In this document: piece by piece, positions 23,115 to 32,030 of the stretch
How the letters are laid out: each line of letters starts with the position of its first letter
Position numbering within the stretch: the first letter of the stretch is position 1
Assembly: GCA_021772075.1 (NCBI GenBank)
Contig: JAETNQ010000038.1
Location: 1 to 33,707 of the forward strand
DNA length: 33,707 nucleotides
Direction of reading: 5' to 3'
Source of the DNA: Lachnospiraceae bacterium
GTDB taxonomy: Bacteria > Bacillota > Clostridia > Lachnospirales > Lachnospiraceae
Made by a program: the position numbers and the translations under genes
The notes under the pieces: model-generated
What the model saw: only the letters and a program-made list of their open reading frames with translations
Database searches by the model: none
What the model was told of the DNA's origin: nothing

Positions 23115-23786
23115 ATGGGTAGAAAAATAAATGATATGACGGGATACACAAGAGGAAGAATAAAGGTAATAGAGCGTGTAGGGAAAAATAAAAGCGGTAA
23201 TATTCTTTGGAGGTATGAGTGCAGTTGTGGAGGTGGCGGTATTACTACGACAGACGCAATAAGGCGTATATCTTCTTGTGGGTGCATTAAAGCGGAGAAT
23301 GGAAAAGAATTTTTCAGAAAAAGAAACACTATCCACGGAGAGAGCAACACAAGGCTTTACACTATTTGGGAAAATATGATAAATAGGACAACCAATAGTA
23401 AAAGCAAGGATTATAAAAATTATGGGGGTCGTGGGATTACCGTCTGCCAAGAGTGGAAAAATTTCTTGAATTTTAAGGAATGGGCATTAAATAACGGATA
23501 TTCGGAAGAATTAACGATTGATAGAATGGAGAATGATAAAGGATATTCCCCCGATAATTGCAGATGGGCGGATAGGGAAACACAAGACAATAATAAAAGG
23601 CAGACAATAAGGCTTTTATACAAAGGTAAAATGCAGAGTGCGGAACAATGGGCGAAAGAATATAATATAAACCGCAGCACTTTGATACACAGATTAAACC
23701 GTGGAATGAGTATAAAAGAAGCGTTGGAAACGCCCATAAAAGGCGGAAAGGGAATAGGGTATAAGCCGAAAAAGAAAGAAAAATAA
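23115..23786 (+). CDS. Homing-endonuclease-like protein (HNH/AP2-related)
   Basis: 223 residues. N-terminal Cys pairs (CSCGG at 36-40, SCGC at 54-57). Residues 81-161 carry the homing-type pattern YTIWENMINRTTN, YGGRGITVCQEW, LTIDRMENDKGYSPDNCRW, as in free-standing phage endonucleases with HNH and AP2-like parts. The C-terminal MSIKEALETP segment is a NUMOD-like DNA-binding piece. It is AT-richer than its neighbours, lies between gpW-like and portal genes, and is probably a selfish insertion. A late-promoter copy and a hairpin follow it. Confidence 0.75.
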   Translation: MGRKINDMTGYTRGRIKVIERVGKNKSGNILWRYECSCGGGGITTTDAIRRISSCGCIKAENGKEFFRKRNTIHGESNTRLYTIWENMINRTTNSKSKDYKNYGGRGITVCQEWKNFLNFKEWALNNGYSEELTIDRMENDKGYSPDNCRWADRETQDNNKRQTIRLLYKGKMQSAEQWAKEYNINRSTLIHRLNRGMSIKEALETPIKGGKGIGYKPKKKEK

Positions 23787-23788
23787 AC

Positions 23789-23824
23789 TTTGCCCGCCAT
23801 TGCCCGATTTTTTATGATATTATA
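23789..23824 (+). promoter_or_regulatory. Late-promoter-like element, copy 2
   Basis: Copy of the element at 19403 with 3 differences in 36 bases, including the two TTGCCCG units 10 bases apart; the -10-like part is TATTAT. It starts 3 bases after the endonuclease stop, like copy 1 after the regulator stop. It would restart late transcription for the portal and downstream genes. Confidence 0.65.
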
Positions 23825-23833
23825 TAAAATAGC

Positions 23834-23878
23834 AAAAGCACCAAAGGAAACGCACAGACGTTTCTAAGGTGCTTTTTT
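23834..23878 (+). terminator. Strong hairpin with T-run before the portal gene
   Basis: AAAAGCACC (23834-23842) pairs with GGTGCTTTT (23868-23876); inside, GGAAACG pairs with CGTTTCT. TTTTTT follows. It resembles a terminator only 10 bases after the late element, so it may attenuate the late transcript. Its outer arms recur at 33291. Confidence 0.6.
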
Positions 23879-23939
23879 CATGCGAAAGATTGTAGCACGG
23901 AATCAGGATTTTGTAGCACGGAAAGGAGGTAAGGGCGTT

Positions 23940-25562
23940 GTGAATTGGTTAGACAGGGCGGTAAATGCAATTTCCCCCGAAAGGGCATTGAAAAGAGAGG
24001 TTGCAAGGCAGAGGTTAAGCCTAATCAATAGCGGATATGGGAACTATGGGGCAAATTCCACCAAGAAAGCCGTTATAGGGTGGACGCACGGCGGAGGAAG
24101 CCACAGAGAGGACATAGAAGAGCATGTAGACACGTTACGGCAGAGAAGCAGGGATTTATATTGCGGAGGGTCAAACATTGCCACAGGGGCGGTAAAACGG
24201 CTTAGGACAAATGCAGTAGGTACGGGGTTGCACCTTAAAAGCACAATCAACGAGGAATTTTTAGGGATAACGCAGGAGGAAGCAAGGGAGTTAGAGGAAA
24301 CAATAGAAAGGGAGTTTGCACATTGGGCGGAATCCGAAAATTGCGATATTGAGCGGATAGATAATTTTTATCAGTTGCAGCAGTTGGCGTTACTCAATGC
24401 CCTGCTTAGTGGGGATTCCTTTGCACTTATGACAACCACGAAGAGAATAGGGAGTATTTACGATTTAAGGATTGAACTTGTGGAAGCTGACAGGGTAAGC
24501 ACCCCGGACGCAGAGAGGGTAAACCCTTTATTTTGTGAGGGAGTGGAAAAGAACAGTGCCGGGGAAGTGATAGCCTATCATATATCAAAATTCCACCCTC
24601 TTTCATTCCAAGACAGGCAGCCGAGGGAGTGGGTAAGGGTAAAGGCGTTTGGAGAGAAAACAGGCAGGAGGAACGCAATACACGTTATGAATCGGGAGCG
24701 TATCGGGCAAGTCCGGGGCGTTCCTTTTTTATCCCCCGTTATCGAAACCATAAAGCAGCTTGGACGGTATACGGACGCAGAGGTATTAGCAGCCGTTATC
24801 AATGGATTGTTTACGGTATTCATTGAAAAGGAGGGGGCGAGTGATGATATACCGCTTGGGGAATCCGTGCCGGAAGATATGCAAGTAGACGCAGAGGACG
24901 AAGGAAGTATAGAACTTGCCCCCGGAGCGGTAATTGACCTTGGAGAGGGCGAAAAGGCAAATATGGTAAATCCGGGCAGACCCAACCCGAACTTTGACCC
25001 CTTTGTAATGGCAGTAATTAAGCAGATTGGGGCAGCATTGGAGATACCTTACGAAATCCTCATTATGGCGTTTAGTAACAATTATTCAGCGTCAAGGGCC
25101 GCTATATTGGAATTTTTCGAGGTTATCAAAATGTACCGGGCGTGGTTTGTGACGGATTTTTGCCAACCAATCTACGAGGAATGGTTGAGCGAAGCCGTGG
25201 CAAAAGGCAGGGTAAACGCCCCCGGCTTTTTCAATGACCCGATTATTAAACACGCATATTGTACCGCAGAGTGGAACGGTCCAGGCATGAGGCAGTTAGA
25301 CCCGAAAAAAGAGGTTGAAGCAGCAGAACTAAGGGTAGAGGGTGGTTTTTCTACACGGCAGAGGGAAACGGCGGAACTTACAGGTACAGACTTTTACAGA
25401 AATATAAAGCAGCGTAAGCGTGAGGAAGAATTGTTAAAGGAGGTTAGAGGAAATGCAGGGCAGAAAAGGCAGGAAGCCAATGCGGATAACGGGGATATGG
25501 AATCAGACCCCGACAAAGACGCAGACAGACAGGACGCAGCAGAGGAAGAAACCGAAGAATAA
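23940..25562 (+). CDS. Portal protein, lambda gpB family
   Basis: 540 residues from GTG 23940, with AAGGAGGT 9 bases upstream; the open frame starts earlier (ATG 23880) but inside the hairpin region. Starts VNWLDRAVNAISPERAL, as lambda-type portals do, then GWTHGGGSHREDIEEHVDTL, and near the end WNGPGMRQLDPKKEVEA. The portal forms the ring through which DNA enters the head. Its last 110 bases overlap the protease gene. Confidence 0.88.
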   Translation: MNWLDRAVNAISPERALKREVARQRLSLINSGYGNYGANSTKKAVIGWTHGGGSHREDIEEHVDTLRQRSRDLYCGGSNIATGAVKRLRTNAVGTGLHLKSTINEEFLGITQEEARELEETIEREFAHWAESENCDIERIDNFYQLQQLALLNALLSGDSFALMTTTKRIGSIYDLRIELVEADRVSTPDAERVNPLFCEGVEKNSAGEVIAYHISKFHPLSFQDRQPREWVRVKAFGEKTGRRNAIHVMNRERIGQVRGVPFLSPVIETIKQLGRYTDAEVLAAVINGLFTVFIEKEGASDDIPLGESVPEDMQVDAEDEGSIELAPGAVIDLGEGEKANMVNPGRPNPNFDPFVMAVIKQIGAALEIPYEILIMAFSNNYSASRAAILEFFEVIKMYRAWFVTDFCQPIYEEWLSEAVAKGRVNAPGFFNDPIIKHAYCTAEWNGPGMRQLDPKKEVEAAELRVEGGFSTRQRETAELTGTDFYRNIKQRKREEELLKEVRGNAGQKRQEANADNGDMESDPDKDADRQDAAEEETEE

Positions 25563-26667
25563 AAGCGAGATACACAGGTTTTGGGATTTTGTGGCGAGCC
25601 AAGAGGGAAACACCGCCGAACTTCTCTTATACGGCGAAATTTCAGATTATTCTTGGTACGGGGACGAGATAACCCCGGCGGAGTTTAACAATGACCTTAA
25701 AACCTTGGGGGCAGTTGATGAAATTACCGTGCGTATCAATTCGGGTGGTGGCGACGTTTTCGCAGCGGTAGCCATTTACACCCGATTAAAAGAGCATAAA
25801 GCGAAAATAACAGTCAAGATTGACGGTTGGTGTGCGTCCGCAGCTACAATTATAGCTATGGCAGGCGACACAATCGAAATATCGGTAGGCGGTATCTTTA
25901 TGATACACGACCCGGCAGCAGGCGTATTAGGGTATTACAAGGCGGACGAACTGAAAAAGATAGCGGACGAACTGGAAACCATAAAACAATCAATCGTTAA
26001 TTGCTATATGACGGTATCGGATAAGTCCGAGGAAGAAATAAAAAGCCTTATGACAGATGAAACATGGTACACGGGGCAGGAAGCGGTAGAAGCCGGATTC
26101 TGTACCGCAGTCATGTTTACGGAGGTACAGACGGAGGTAGAGGACGCAGAAAAGGTAATTGTTAATTCAATCCCTATCAGTATCAGCGGATTCCATACCG
26201 TGCCAAAAGGATTATTAGGCTATGCCAATAGCCATAATAATAAACCCAATGCAGAAAACAGCAAGGAGGATAAGAAAATGACATTGGAAGAGTTGAAAAA
26301 AGACCACCCGGAGGTAGCCAATGCCTATAAAAATGAGATTATGGCAGGCATGGGCGGAACGGACCAGACCGCAGCAGTGGACGCAGAGAGGGCAAGGATA
26401 AAGGCGATTGATGAAATTACCCTGCCCGGATTCGAGGATATGGCAAACAAGGCAAAATATGAAGAGCCTGTAAGTGCCGAAGCGTTCGCTATGCAGATTG
26501 TGGCAGCACAGAAAAAGGCGGGCAAGTCGTTTCTGAATGACCGTGAGGACGATATAAACGATTCCGGCGTAAAGGACGTTACACCCGCACCGAACAAAGG
26601 GCATAACGGAGAGGAAGAGGACCCTTACGGCGACCTTATCGACAAGTTATACCCGGAAACAAAATAA
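25453..26667 (+). CDS. Prohead protease (ClpP/S49-like) fused to a scaffold-like tail
   Basis: 404 residues from ATG 25453 with AAAGGAGG 8 bases upstream, so the start lies within the portal gene. Residues about 40-225 are a ClpP-fold serine protease: INSGGGDVFAA, catalytic Ser129 in GWCASAAT, His152 in MIHDP, Asp202 in MTDETWYTG. Residues 260-404 are helical and charged, as in lambda gpC/Nu3-type scaffold regions. It matures the head. The basic N-terminal 40 residues are unusual. Confidence 0.85.
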   Translation: MQGRKGRKPMRITGIWNQTPTKTQTDRTQQRKKPKNKSEIHRFWDFVASQEGNTAELLLYGEISDYSWYGDEITPAEFNNDLKTLGAVDEITVRINSGGGDVFAAVAIYTRLKEHKAKITVKIDGWCASAATIIAMAGDTIEISVGGIFMIHDPAAGVLGYYKADELKKIADELETIKQSIVNCYMTVSDKSEEEIKSLMTDETWYTGQEAVEAGFCTAVMFTEVQTEVEDAEKVIVNSIPISISGFHTVPKGLLGYANSHNNKPNAENSKEDKKMTLEELKKDHPEVANAYKNEIMAGMGGTDQTAAVDAERARIKAIDEITLPGFEDMANKAKYEEPVSAEAFAMQIVAAQKKAGKSFLNDREDDINDSGVKDVTPAPNKGHNGEEEDPYGDLIDKLYPETK

Positions 26668-26686
26668 CAGCAGGAGGTAAAGAGAA

Positions 26687-27076
26687 ATGGCAGCAGGAAA
26701 AGAGTTGTTGGGAAGTTACAACCCCAAAATGGTACACGCAGGGGATTACCCCGTTGTGACCGATTCGGGCACAGTGGCAGAGGGCGAAACAATCTTAGAA
26801 CTTATGCCCGTTGTGCTTGGCACGGACGGCAAATTAAAAGCCGTCACGTCTGATACGGTGGCAAATGTCTACGGATTGGCAGCGGAGAACGCAGACGCAG
26901 GGCAGGAGGTAGTAATCTACCTTACGGGGGAATTTTTCGGGGATTCAATCGAAGTACCCGCAGGAACTACGGCAGCGGATTTTAAAGCACCGTTTAGAAA
27001 GTTATGTATCTTCTTAGTGGATACGGAAAACGCAGCAGCCACAAGCGGAGGTACGGGGGAGAACCCGACAGAATAA
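26687..27076 (+). CDS. Head decoration protein, gpD-like
   Basis: 129 residues starting MAAGKELLGSYNP. Contains GDYPVVTDSGTVAEGETIL and LGTDGKLKAV, the gpD pattern of capsid-cementing trimers. Lies between protease and major capsid as in lambda. Residues 24-29 (VTDSGT) are encoded by the third copy of the 17-base repeat. Confidence 0.75.
   Translation: MAAGKELLGSYNPKMVHAGDYPVVTDSGTVAEGETILELMPVVLGTDGKLKAVTSDTVANVYGLAAENADAGQEVVIYLTGEFFGDSIEVPAGTTAADFKAPFRKLCIFLVDTENAAATSGGTGENPTE
26756..26772. repeat. 17-base near-palindrome, copy 3
   Basis: GTGACCGATTCGGGCAC, one base different from the copies at 17037 and 32100; inside the decoration gene. Confidence 0.55.
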
Positions 27077-27100
27077 GAGCAGAAAAGGAGATAAAAAATT

Positions 27101-28156
27101 ATGGCAATCAGCATTTACGACCCCCGGACAATGGGGAAATTAGTGGAGCGTATGCCGAAAGTGCATACTTTCATCAAGTCAACCTTTTTCCGCAATACCG
27201 AAACATTCGATACGCAGAAAATTGACGTTGACTTTAAAAAGGGGAATCGGCAGTTAGCACCTTTCGTACATAAGAAGATTGGCGGGGCGACAATCGACAA
27301 CGAGGGTTTTCAGACCAACACATACGAACCGCCCCTTGTAGCACCAAACAAGATTACGACCGTGGACGATATTTTGAAGCGGACACCCGGCGAGAGCCTT
27401 TACAACGGTAAATCCCCCAATCAGAGGGCGGTTGAGAAAATGCAGCGTGATTTTACCGAGTTGGACGAAATGATTACACGCCGGGAAGAATGGATGTGCT
27501 GCCAGTCCTTATTTACGGGTAAAATCCCGATTCTTGACAAGGACGGAAAGGCGATACAGGAGGAAATAGATTTTCAGTTTACGAACAAGGCAACGCTTAA
27601 AACCGCTGACAGTTGGAAAACCAAGAAAGGCGGTAAGATTGCACAGTTAAAGGCATGGCGTAAGCAGGTGCAGAAAACAGGCTTTGTAAACTGTAATATC
27701 TGCCTTATGGGGTCGGACGCACTGGAAGCGTTCTTACAGGACGAGGAAGTACAGAAAGTGCTTGACGTAAGGCGTTTTGAGGTTGCGGTTATCGCACCTA
27801 AAGAACTGCCTAACGGTGCTACTTATATCGGCACTATCCATGAAATAGCAATGGATATTTACACCTATAACGAGTGGTATCTTGATAACTGGACAAACAA
27901 GGAAAAGCCGGAGGATAAGCCGTTGTTGCCTGCTAATATCGTTGCCCTGTTATCCACGGAAGCCAATTATTCCATGTACTACGGGGCGGTCGGTATCGTG
28001 GATGAAGCAGGAAAGACGATTGCGGTTGTCGAGGGGTCAAGAATCCCCGAACAGTGGGTAGAAAGACGCCCGGCACGGCGTTTCTTGCAGTTGTCCGCTG
28101 CCCCTCTTTGCGTACCGCATGAGGTGGATTCTTGGTTTATTGCTACCGTCTGCTAA
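27101..28156 (+). CDS. Major capsid protein, GpE type
   Basis: 351 residues. It begins MAISIYDPRTMGKLVERMPK and continues HTFIKSTFFRNTETFDTQ with later GKSPNQRAVEKMQRDFTELD, which match the lambda GpE capsid family. Forms the icosahedral shell. AAAAGGAG precedes the start. Confidence 0.88.
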   Translation: MAISIYDPRTMGKLVERMPKVHTFIKSTFFRNTETFDTQKIDVDFKKGNRQLAPFVHKKIGGATIDNEGFQTNTYEPPLVAPNKITTVDDILKRTPGESLYNGKSPNQRAVEKMQRDFTELDEMITRREEWMCCQSLFTGKIPILDKDGKAIQEEIDFQFTNKATLKTADSWKTKKGGKIAQLKAWRKQVQKTGFVNCNICLMGSDALEAFLQDEEVQKVLDVRRFEVAVIAPKELPNGATYIGTIHEIAMDIYTYNEWYLDNWTNKEKPEDKPLLPANIVALLSTEANYSMYYGAVGIVDEAGKTIAVVEGSRIPEQWVERRPARRFLQLSAAPLCVPHEVDSWFIATVC

Positions 28157-28171
28157 AGGCGGTGGCGACCC

Positions 28172-28510
28172 ATGAAGAATTTTAAAGAAATGCTTGATAG
28201 GGATTTGGATACAACCTTTTACAATACAAAGGAATTTGCACAGGTCAAACGGGTTAAGTATGACGGTATCATAAAAAATATTCCTGTTATATTCGATTCG
28301 GAGGAAACAAAGGAACGAAATGCAGCAGGGGGCGACCATGCAGAGGGTATTTACGGGAGGTATACGGTTATCCGGGTCCGTTTAAGCGATATGGGGAAAG
28401 AACCAAGGCAGGGGGCGAGGTTTTACCTTGAAAACGAACTTTTCACGGTGGCAAGCGTCCTAAACGAGTATAACGAGTTAATCATAGACTTGGAAAGGTT
28501 TGACGAGTAA
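28172..28510 (+). CDS. Head-tail connector protein
   Basis: 112 residues. Compact alpha/beta protein with GIYGRYTVIRVRLSDMG and ARFYLENELFTVASVL. Position after the capsid and before the tail-completion genes suggests a connector (gpFII-like). Stop overlaps the next start by one base. No strong motif. Confidence 0.6.
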   Translation: MKNFKEMLDRDLDTTFYNTKEFAQVKRVKYDGIIKNIPVIFDSEETKERNAAGGDHAEGIYGRYTVIRVRLSDMGKEPRQGARFYLENELFTVASVLNEYNELIIDLERFDE

Positions 28511-29124
28511 TGATTGAGGTATCAGAACAGACCATAAACAGGATACACGCCATACTTGCAGGGGTTGAAAATGCCGACAAAAAGGTATTAAAGCCTGCAT
28601 TGACAAGGGGGTTAATGGCAGGAAAGACGGCAGCGGGAAAGGCGGTTAGGCAGACTTACCACATATCGGCAGGGGATTTTAACAGCCGGGGGTATATGAA
28701 GTATAACAGCGTAAGCCAAGGGGGCGACGGAATCGTAGGGAGCATTGAGTATTCCGGCGGAGTGATACCGCTTATCAGATTCAAAGTATCCCCGAACACG
28801 CCGAAACGGAAAAAGACCCCAAGTGCAGCAGTATTGAAAGCGAGCAGCCTTGTGAAGTTTGGCAGGGAAAACAATGTTTTCGTGCAGCAAATGAAATCGG
28901 GGCATATCGGTATCTTTGAAAGGAAATCGGGGGAATATTCGGCAAGCCGTGGGAGCGGTCAAAACAAGCACACGGAAAAGCTGAAAGAATTGTTGTCCCC
29001 GGCAGTACCGCAGATGGTCGGCAATGATGAAGTTATGCAGACCGTGGAAGAGAGGGTAAACGAGGTTATAAACCAAAGGATAGACCACGAAATAGAAAGG
29101 CTATTGAATAAGGGCGGAGGTTGA
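28510..29124 (+). CDS. Tail completion/minor tail protein (gpZ/gp10-like)
   Basis: 204 residues, basic. N-terminal MIEVSEQTINRIHAILAGVE, a basic middle, and helical C-terminus resemble the gpZ-like family that completes the head-tail interface. The identification rests on order and composition more than on motifs. Confidence 0.6.
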   Translation: MIEVSEQTINRIHAILAGVENADKKVLKPALTRGLMAGKTAAGKAVRQTYHISAGDFNSRGYMKYNSVSQGGDGIVGSIEYSGGVIPLIRFKVSPNTPKRKKTPSAAVLKASSLVKFGRENNVFVQQMKSGHIGIFERKSGEYSASRGSGQNKHTEKLKELLSPAVPQMVGNDEVMQTVEERVNEVINQRIDHEIERLLNKGGG

Positions 29125-29126
29125 TA

Positions 29127-29600
29127 ATGACACCGTTGGAATTATTGGAATCCTTGAAAGCATATTGCGAGGAAATCACAAAGGATATGTTGTTGGTCGC
29201 AAGGGTCCCGGAAAATGGGACCGAAGCAGGAGAGCGACCGCCGAAAGCCTTTATAGGCAATCTGCCCGACAAGGAAGCAGAGAAAAAAGCAGCACCCTAC
29301 ATACTCTTAAAACTTCTCACAAAGAAAACAGATGATGAAGAAAGCGTATGCAGGGTGCGTATTATTTGCGTGACCTTTTCCGAGGATAAGCAGGAGAATT
29401 ATATACAATGTCTGAATCTTCTTACGAGGATTGAAACGAAGTTATTGGAGGATGTTGTAATAGACAACCGCTATTCCTGCCAAAAGCCGATTGAATCAAT
29501 TTTGTATGATGATGATTTGGAGGTATACCAGATTGGGGAAATGATGACTATTTGGGAAATGCAGAAAGCGGAAAGGAACGTAAGACAATATTTGGAGTAA
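29127..29600 (+). CDS. Tail terminator-like protein
   Basis: 157 residues from ATG 29127 (GGCGGAGG 6 bases upstream). Contains LLLKLLTKKTDD-like beta pattern (ILLKLLTKKTDDEESVCRVR) and ENYIQCLNLLTRIETKLLED, as expected for gpU-type terminators that end tube growth. Size and position agree. Confidence 0.6.
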   Translation: MTPLELLESLKAYCEEITKDMLLVARVPENGTEAGERPPKAFIGNLPDKEAEKKAAPYILLKLLTKKTDDEESVCRVRIICVTFSEDKQENYIQCLNLLTRIETKLLEDVVIDNRYSCQKPIESILYDDDLEVYQIGEMMTIWEMQKAERNVRQYLE

Positions 29601-29613
29601 GGAGGTAGCCGGA

Positions 29614-29976
29614 ATGGCAGCAGGAAAGCGTACAACCGCCGAAAAGGCGGTTGAAAATGAAAAGGCGGTAAATCCTACCCCTAAAGCAGAAAAGGGGCAG
29701 GAAACGGCAAATACGGAAGCCACAGAGGGTAAATTTATCTATATCGGGCCGACCACAAGGACCGGCTTAGTGGAGAATACCATATTTTCCGGGAGCCGTG
29801 AGAGTGTCGAAGAGCATTTAAAGGACACTTTGGAAAAGATTCCACAGGTAAGGTTGCTTATCGTGGCAACGGAAAGCCTTGCAGTAAACAAGGCAAAGGT
29901 AAGAAAGACAGGCACATTACTTAACAAGTATTACAATGACGTTTTGAGCCTGTCAAGCAGGAATAAGGAGGGTTAA
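29614..29976 (+). CDS. Hypothetical tail-region protein
   Basis: 120 residues starting MAAGKRTTAEKAVENEKAVN, an Ala/Glu/Lys-rich disordered start, then a folded part (FIYIGPTTRTGLVENTIF). It precedes the sheath gene with 2 bases between. Its homologues in similar positions are annotated only as phage structural proteins. Confidence 0.55.
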   Translation: MAAGKRTTAEKAVENEKAVNPTPKAEKGQETANTEATEGKFIYIGPTTRTGLVENTIFSGSRESVEEHLKDTLEKIPQVRLLIVATESLAVNKAKVRKTGTLLNKYYNDVLSLSSRNKEG

Positions 29977-29978
29977 GA

Positions 29979-31442
29979 ATGGCTTATTATCATGGAGCGA
30001 AAGCGAGTAAGCAGGCTACGACAGTTTCAACGCCTGTTACCGCAGACAGCAGTATTCATTTTATCGTAGGTGCTGCCCCCGCCCATACGGTAGGCGGTGC
30101 GGTAAATGAGCCGATTTTAGCATATTCCTACGCCGAAGCAGTACAGGCAATGGGATATAGCGAGGATTGGAAGAACTACGACATTTGCGAGGAAATCTAT
30201 GCAAGTTTCCGGCTTTATCAGAATGGGCCTATTGTTATGGTTAATGTCCTGGACCCTGCAAAGCATTTGACGGGGGAAAGCACGGAGGATATGACATTGG
30301 CAGCAGGCGTTACGGATTTGCCGTTTGAAGCGTTGGCGGATTCCGTGGTTGTGAGGGGGTACAACGGAGAGGAAGAGTTGACCGAGGATTACGGCAGGGG
30401 GATTGATTACGACCTTATCTATACGGACGGCGTTTTACGTTTGGAGCGTATCGAGGGCGGGAAAATTACATCAGACACCGCAAAACTCAATATCAAGTTT
30501 AACGCCGTGGACCCGTCAAAGGTTACAAAAGCGGACGTTATCGGCGGATACGATACCGCAACGAAGAAATCGAAAGGTTTTGAGTTGGTGGATTCCGTTT
30601 TCCCGAAATACCGGGTTATCCCTACGCTTTTCCTTGCACCCAATTTTTCGCATGACAGCGAAGTAGCTGCAATCATGGCAGCCAAGGCGGAGAATATCAA
30701 CGGCTTGTTTGTGGGGAAAGCGATTATTGACGTTGACACAACGGAAGCCACGACATACACGGAAGCGGTGGAATGGAAGAATAAGAACAACATTACGCAG
30801 CCGTCCGAGTTATTGGCGTGGCCCATGCTGACGCTTGGAGGGAAACTGTACCATTATTCTACACACCTTGCCGGGAGTATGTCGGCAACGGACGCTAACG
30901 AGGATTTGGGAAAAGGTACGCCGTGCGAATCGGCAAGCAATAAGACTTTGCAGATTGACGGCATGGCGTTAGCGGACGGAACGGAGGTATTGTTAGACCT
31001 TACCAAGGCGAACTACCTCAATTCGCAGGGTATCATAACAGGGTTAAACCTCATGGGCGGTTATGTGTCTTGGGGGAATGAAACCGCCTGCTATCCTGCC
31101 AATACGGACGTGACGGATTATTTCTATTGCGTAAGCCGTATGTTCGGTTGGGTGGCAAATTCTGTTATCCTTTCCGTGTGGAATAAGGTTGACAGGAAAT
31201 TAAACAGACGCTTGATAGAATCCGTGGTACAGAGCCTTAACCTTTGGCTTAACGGTCTAATGGCAGAAGAGGTAATTTTAGGAGGGCGTATTGAGTTTTT
31301 GGAGGAAGAGAATACCGACACGGATTTAATGGCGGGTATCGCTCATTTCCACATTTACCTTACCCCGCCTAGTCCTGCCAAGGAACTTGATTTTGTCCTT
31401 GAATATGACATAAGTTACCTTGAAAATCTATTCGCAGCATAA
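29979..31442 (+). CDS. Contractile tail sheath protein
   Basis: 487 residues. Starts MAYYHGAKASKQATTVSTPV, then IHFIVGAAPAHTVGGAVNEP and YDICEEIYASFRLYQNGPIV, and ends with AHFHIYLTPPSPAKELDFV, all typical of myovirus sheath proteins. It shows the phage has a contractile tail. It is followed by the tube gene, 14 bases on. Confidence 0.9.
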   Translation: MAYYHGAKASKQATTVSTPVTADSSIHFIVGAAPAHTVGGAVNEPILAYSYAEAVQAMGYSEDWKNYDICEEIYASFRLYQNGPIVMVNVLDPAKHLTGESTEDMTLAAGVTDLPFEALADSVVVRGYNGEEELTEDYGRGIDYDLIYTDGVLRLERIEGGKITSDTAKLNIKFNAVDPSKVTKADVIGGYDTATKKSKGFELVDSVFPKYRVIPTLFLAPNFSHDSEVAAIMAAKAENINGLFVGKAIIDVDTTEATTYTEAVEWKNKNNITQPSELLAWPMLTLGGKLYHYSTHLAGSMSATDANEDLGKGTPCESASNKTLQIDGMALADGTEVLLDLTKANYLNSQGIITGLNLMGGYVSWGNETACYPANTDVTDYFYCVSRMFGWVANSVILSVWNKVDRKLNRRLIESVVQSLNLWLNGLMAEEVILGGRIEFLEEENTDTDLMAGIAHFHIYLTPPSPAKELDFVLEYDISYLENLFAA

Positions 31443-31456
31443 GGAGGTAAGAGGAT

Positions 31457-31975
31457 ATGCCGAAGATTGACGAAACCGTAATAGGGTTTGCGGTGTATGA
31501 GGACGCAACCGAGTATATGGGGTTGTCGGAGGTGGCGTTGCCCGAAATTTCCAACATTACCGAGGAAATCAGCGGGGCAGGCATTGGCGGTAAGATTGAA
31601 TCCGTTATCTTGGGTGCAATCGAAGCAATGACAACCACTTTCAATTTCAGAACCGTAACAAAGAACGCCATTAAATTAAATGAGCCTAGACAGCACAACA
31701 TTGATTTAAGGGCAGCACAGCAGCAGAAAGATACCGTAAAAGGCACAACGGAGGTAGTGAGGGTTAAGCACATTTTGGTACTGACACCCAAGAAACTTAA
31801 CCCCGGAAAGGTGGCTACGGCGAGCGCAGCGGAGGTAAGCGGGGAATATGCGACCTCATATTACGCTACATACATTGACGGTAAGAAAATGCTTGAAATT
31901 GACCCGCTGAATTATATCTATTTTGTGAACGGAAAGGACTACTTGGCGGATGTAAGAAAGGCACTTGGAAAGTAA
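31457..31975 (+). CDS. Tail tube protein
   Basis: 172 residues with GGAGGTAAGAGG upstream. Beta-rich: VALPEISNITEEISGAGIGG, TTFNFRTVTKNAIKLNEPRQ, EIDPLNYIYFVNGKDYLADV. Forms the inner tube inside the sheath. A strong terminator follows, which keeps the high tube/sheath expression separate from later tail genes. Confidence 0.85.
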   Translation: MPKIDETVIGFAVYEDATEYMGLSEVALPEISNITEEISGAGIGGKIESVILGAIEAMTTTFNFRTVTKNAIKLNEPRQHNIDLRAAQQQKDTVKGTTEVVRVKHILVLTPKKLNPGKVATASAAEVSGEYATSYYATYIDGKKMLEIDPLNYIYFVNGKDYLADVRKALGK

Positions 31976-31997
31976 GCACGGGAAGCCGTGCTTTTTT
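31974..31997 (+). terminator. Rho-independent terminator after the tube gene
   Basis: AAGCACGG, loop GAAG, CCGTGCTT, then TTTT. Compact 8-bp stem directly after the stop codon at 31973-31975. Confidence 0.8.
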
Positions 31998-32030
31998 CCT
32001 GCCTAAAATCAGATTATGGAGGATTAGAAA

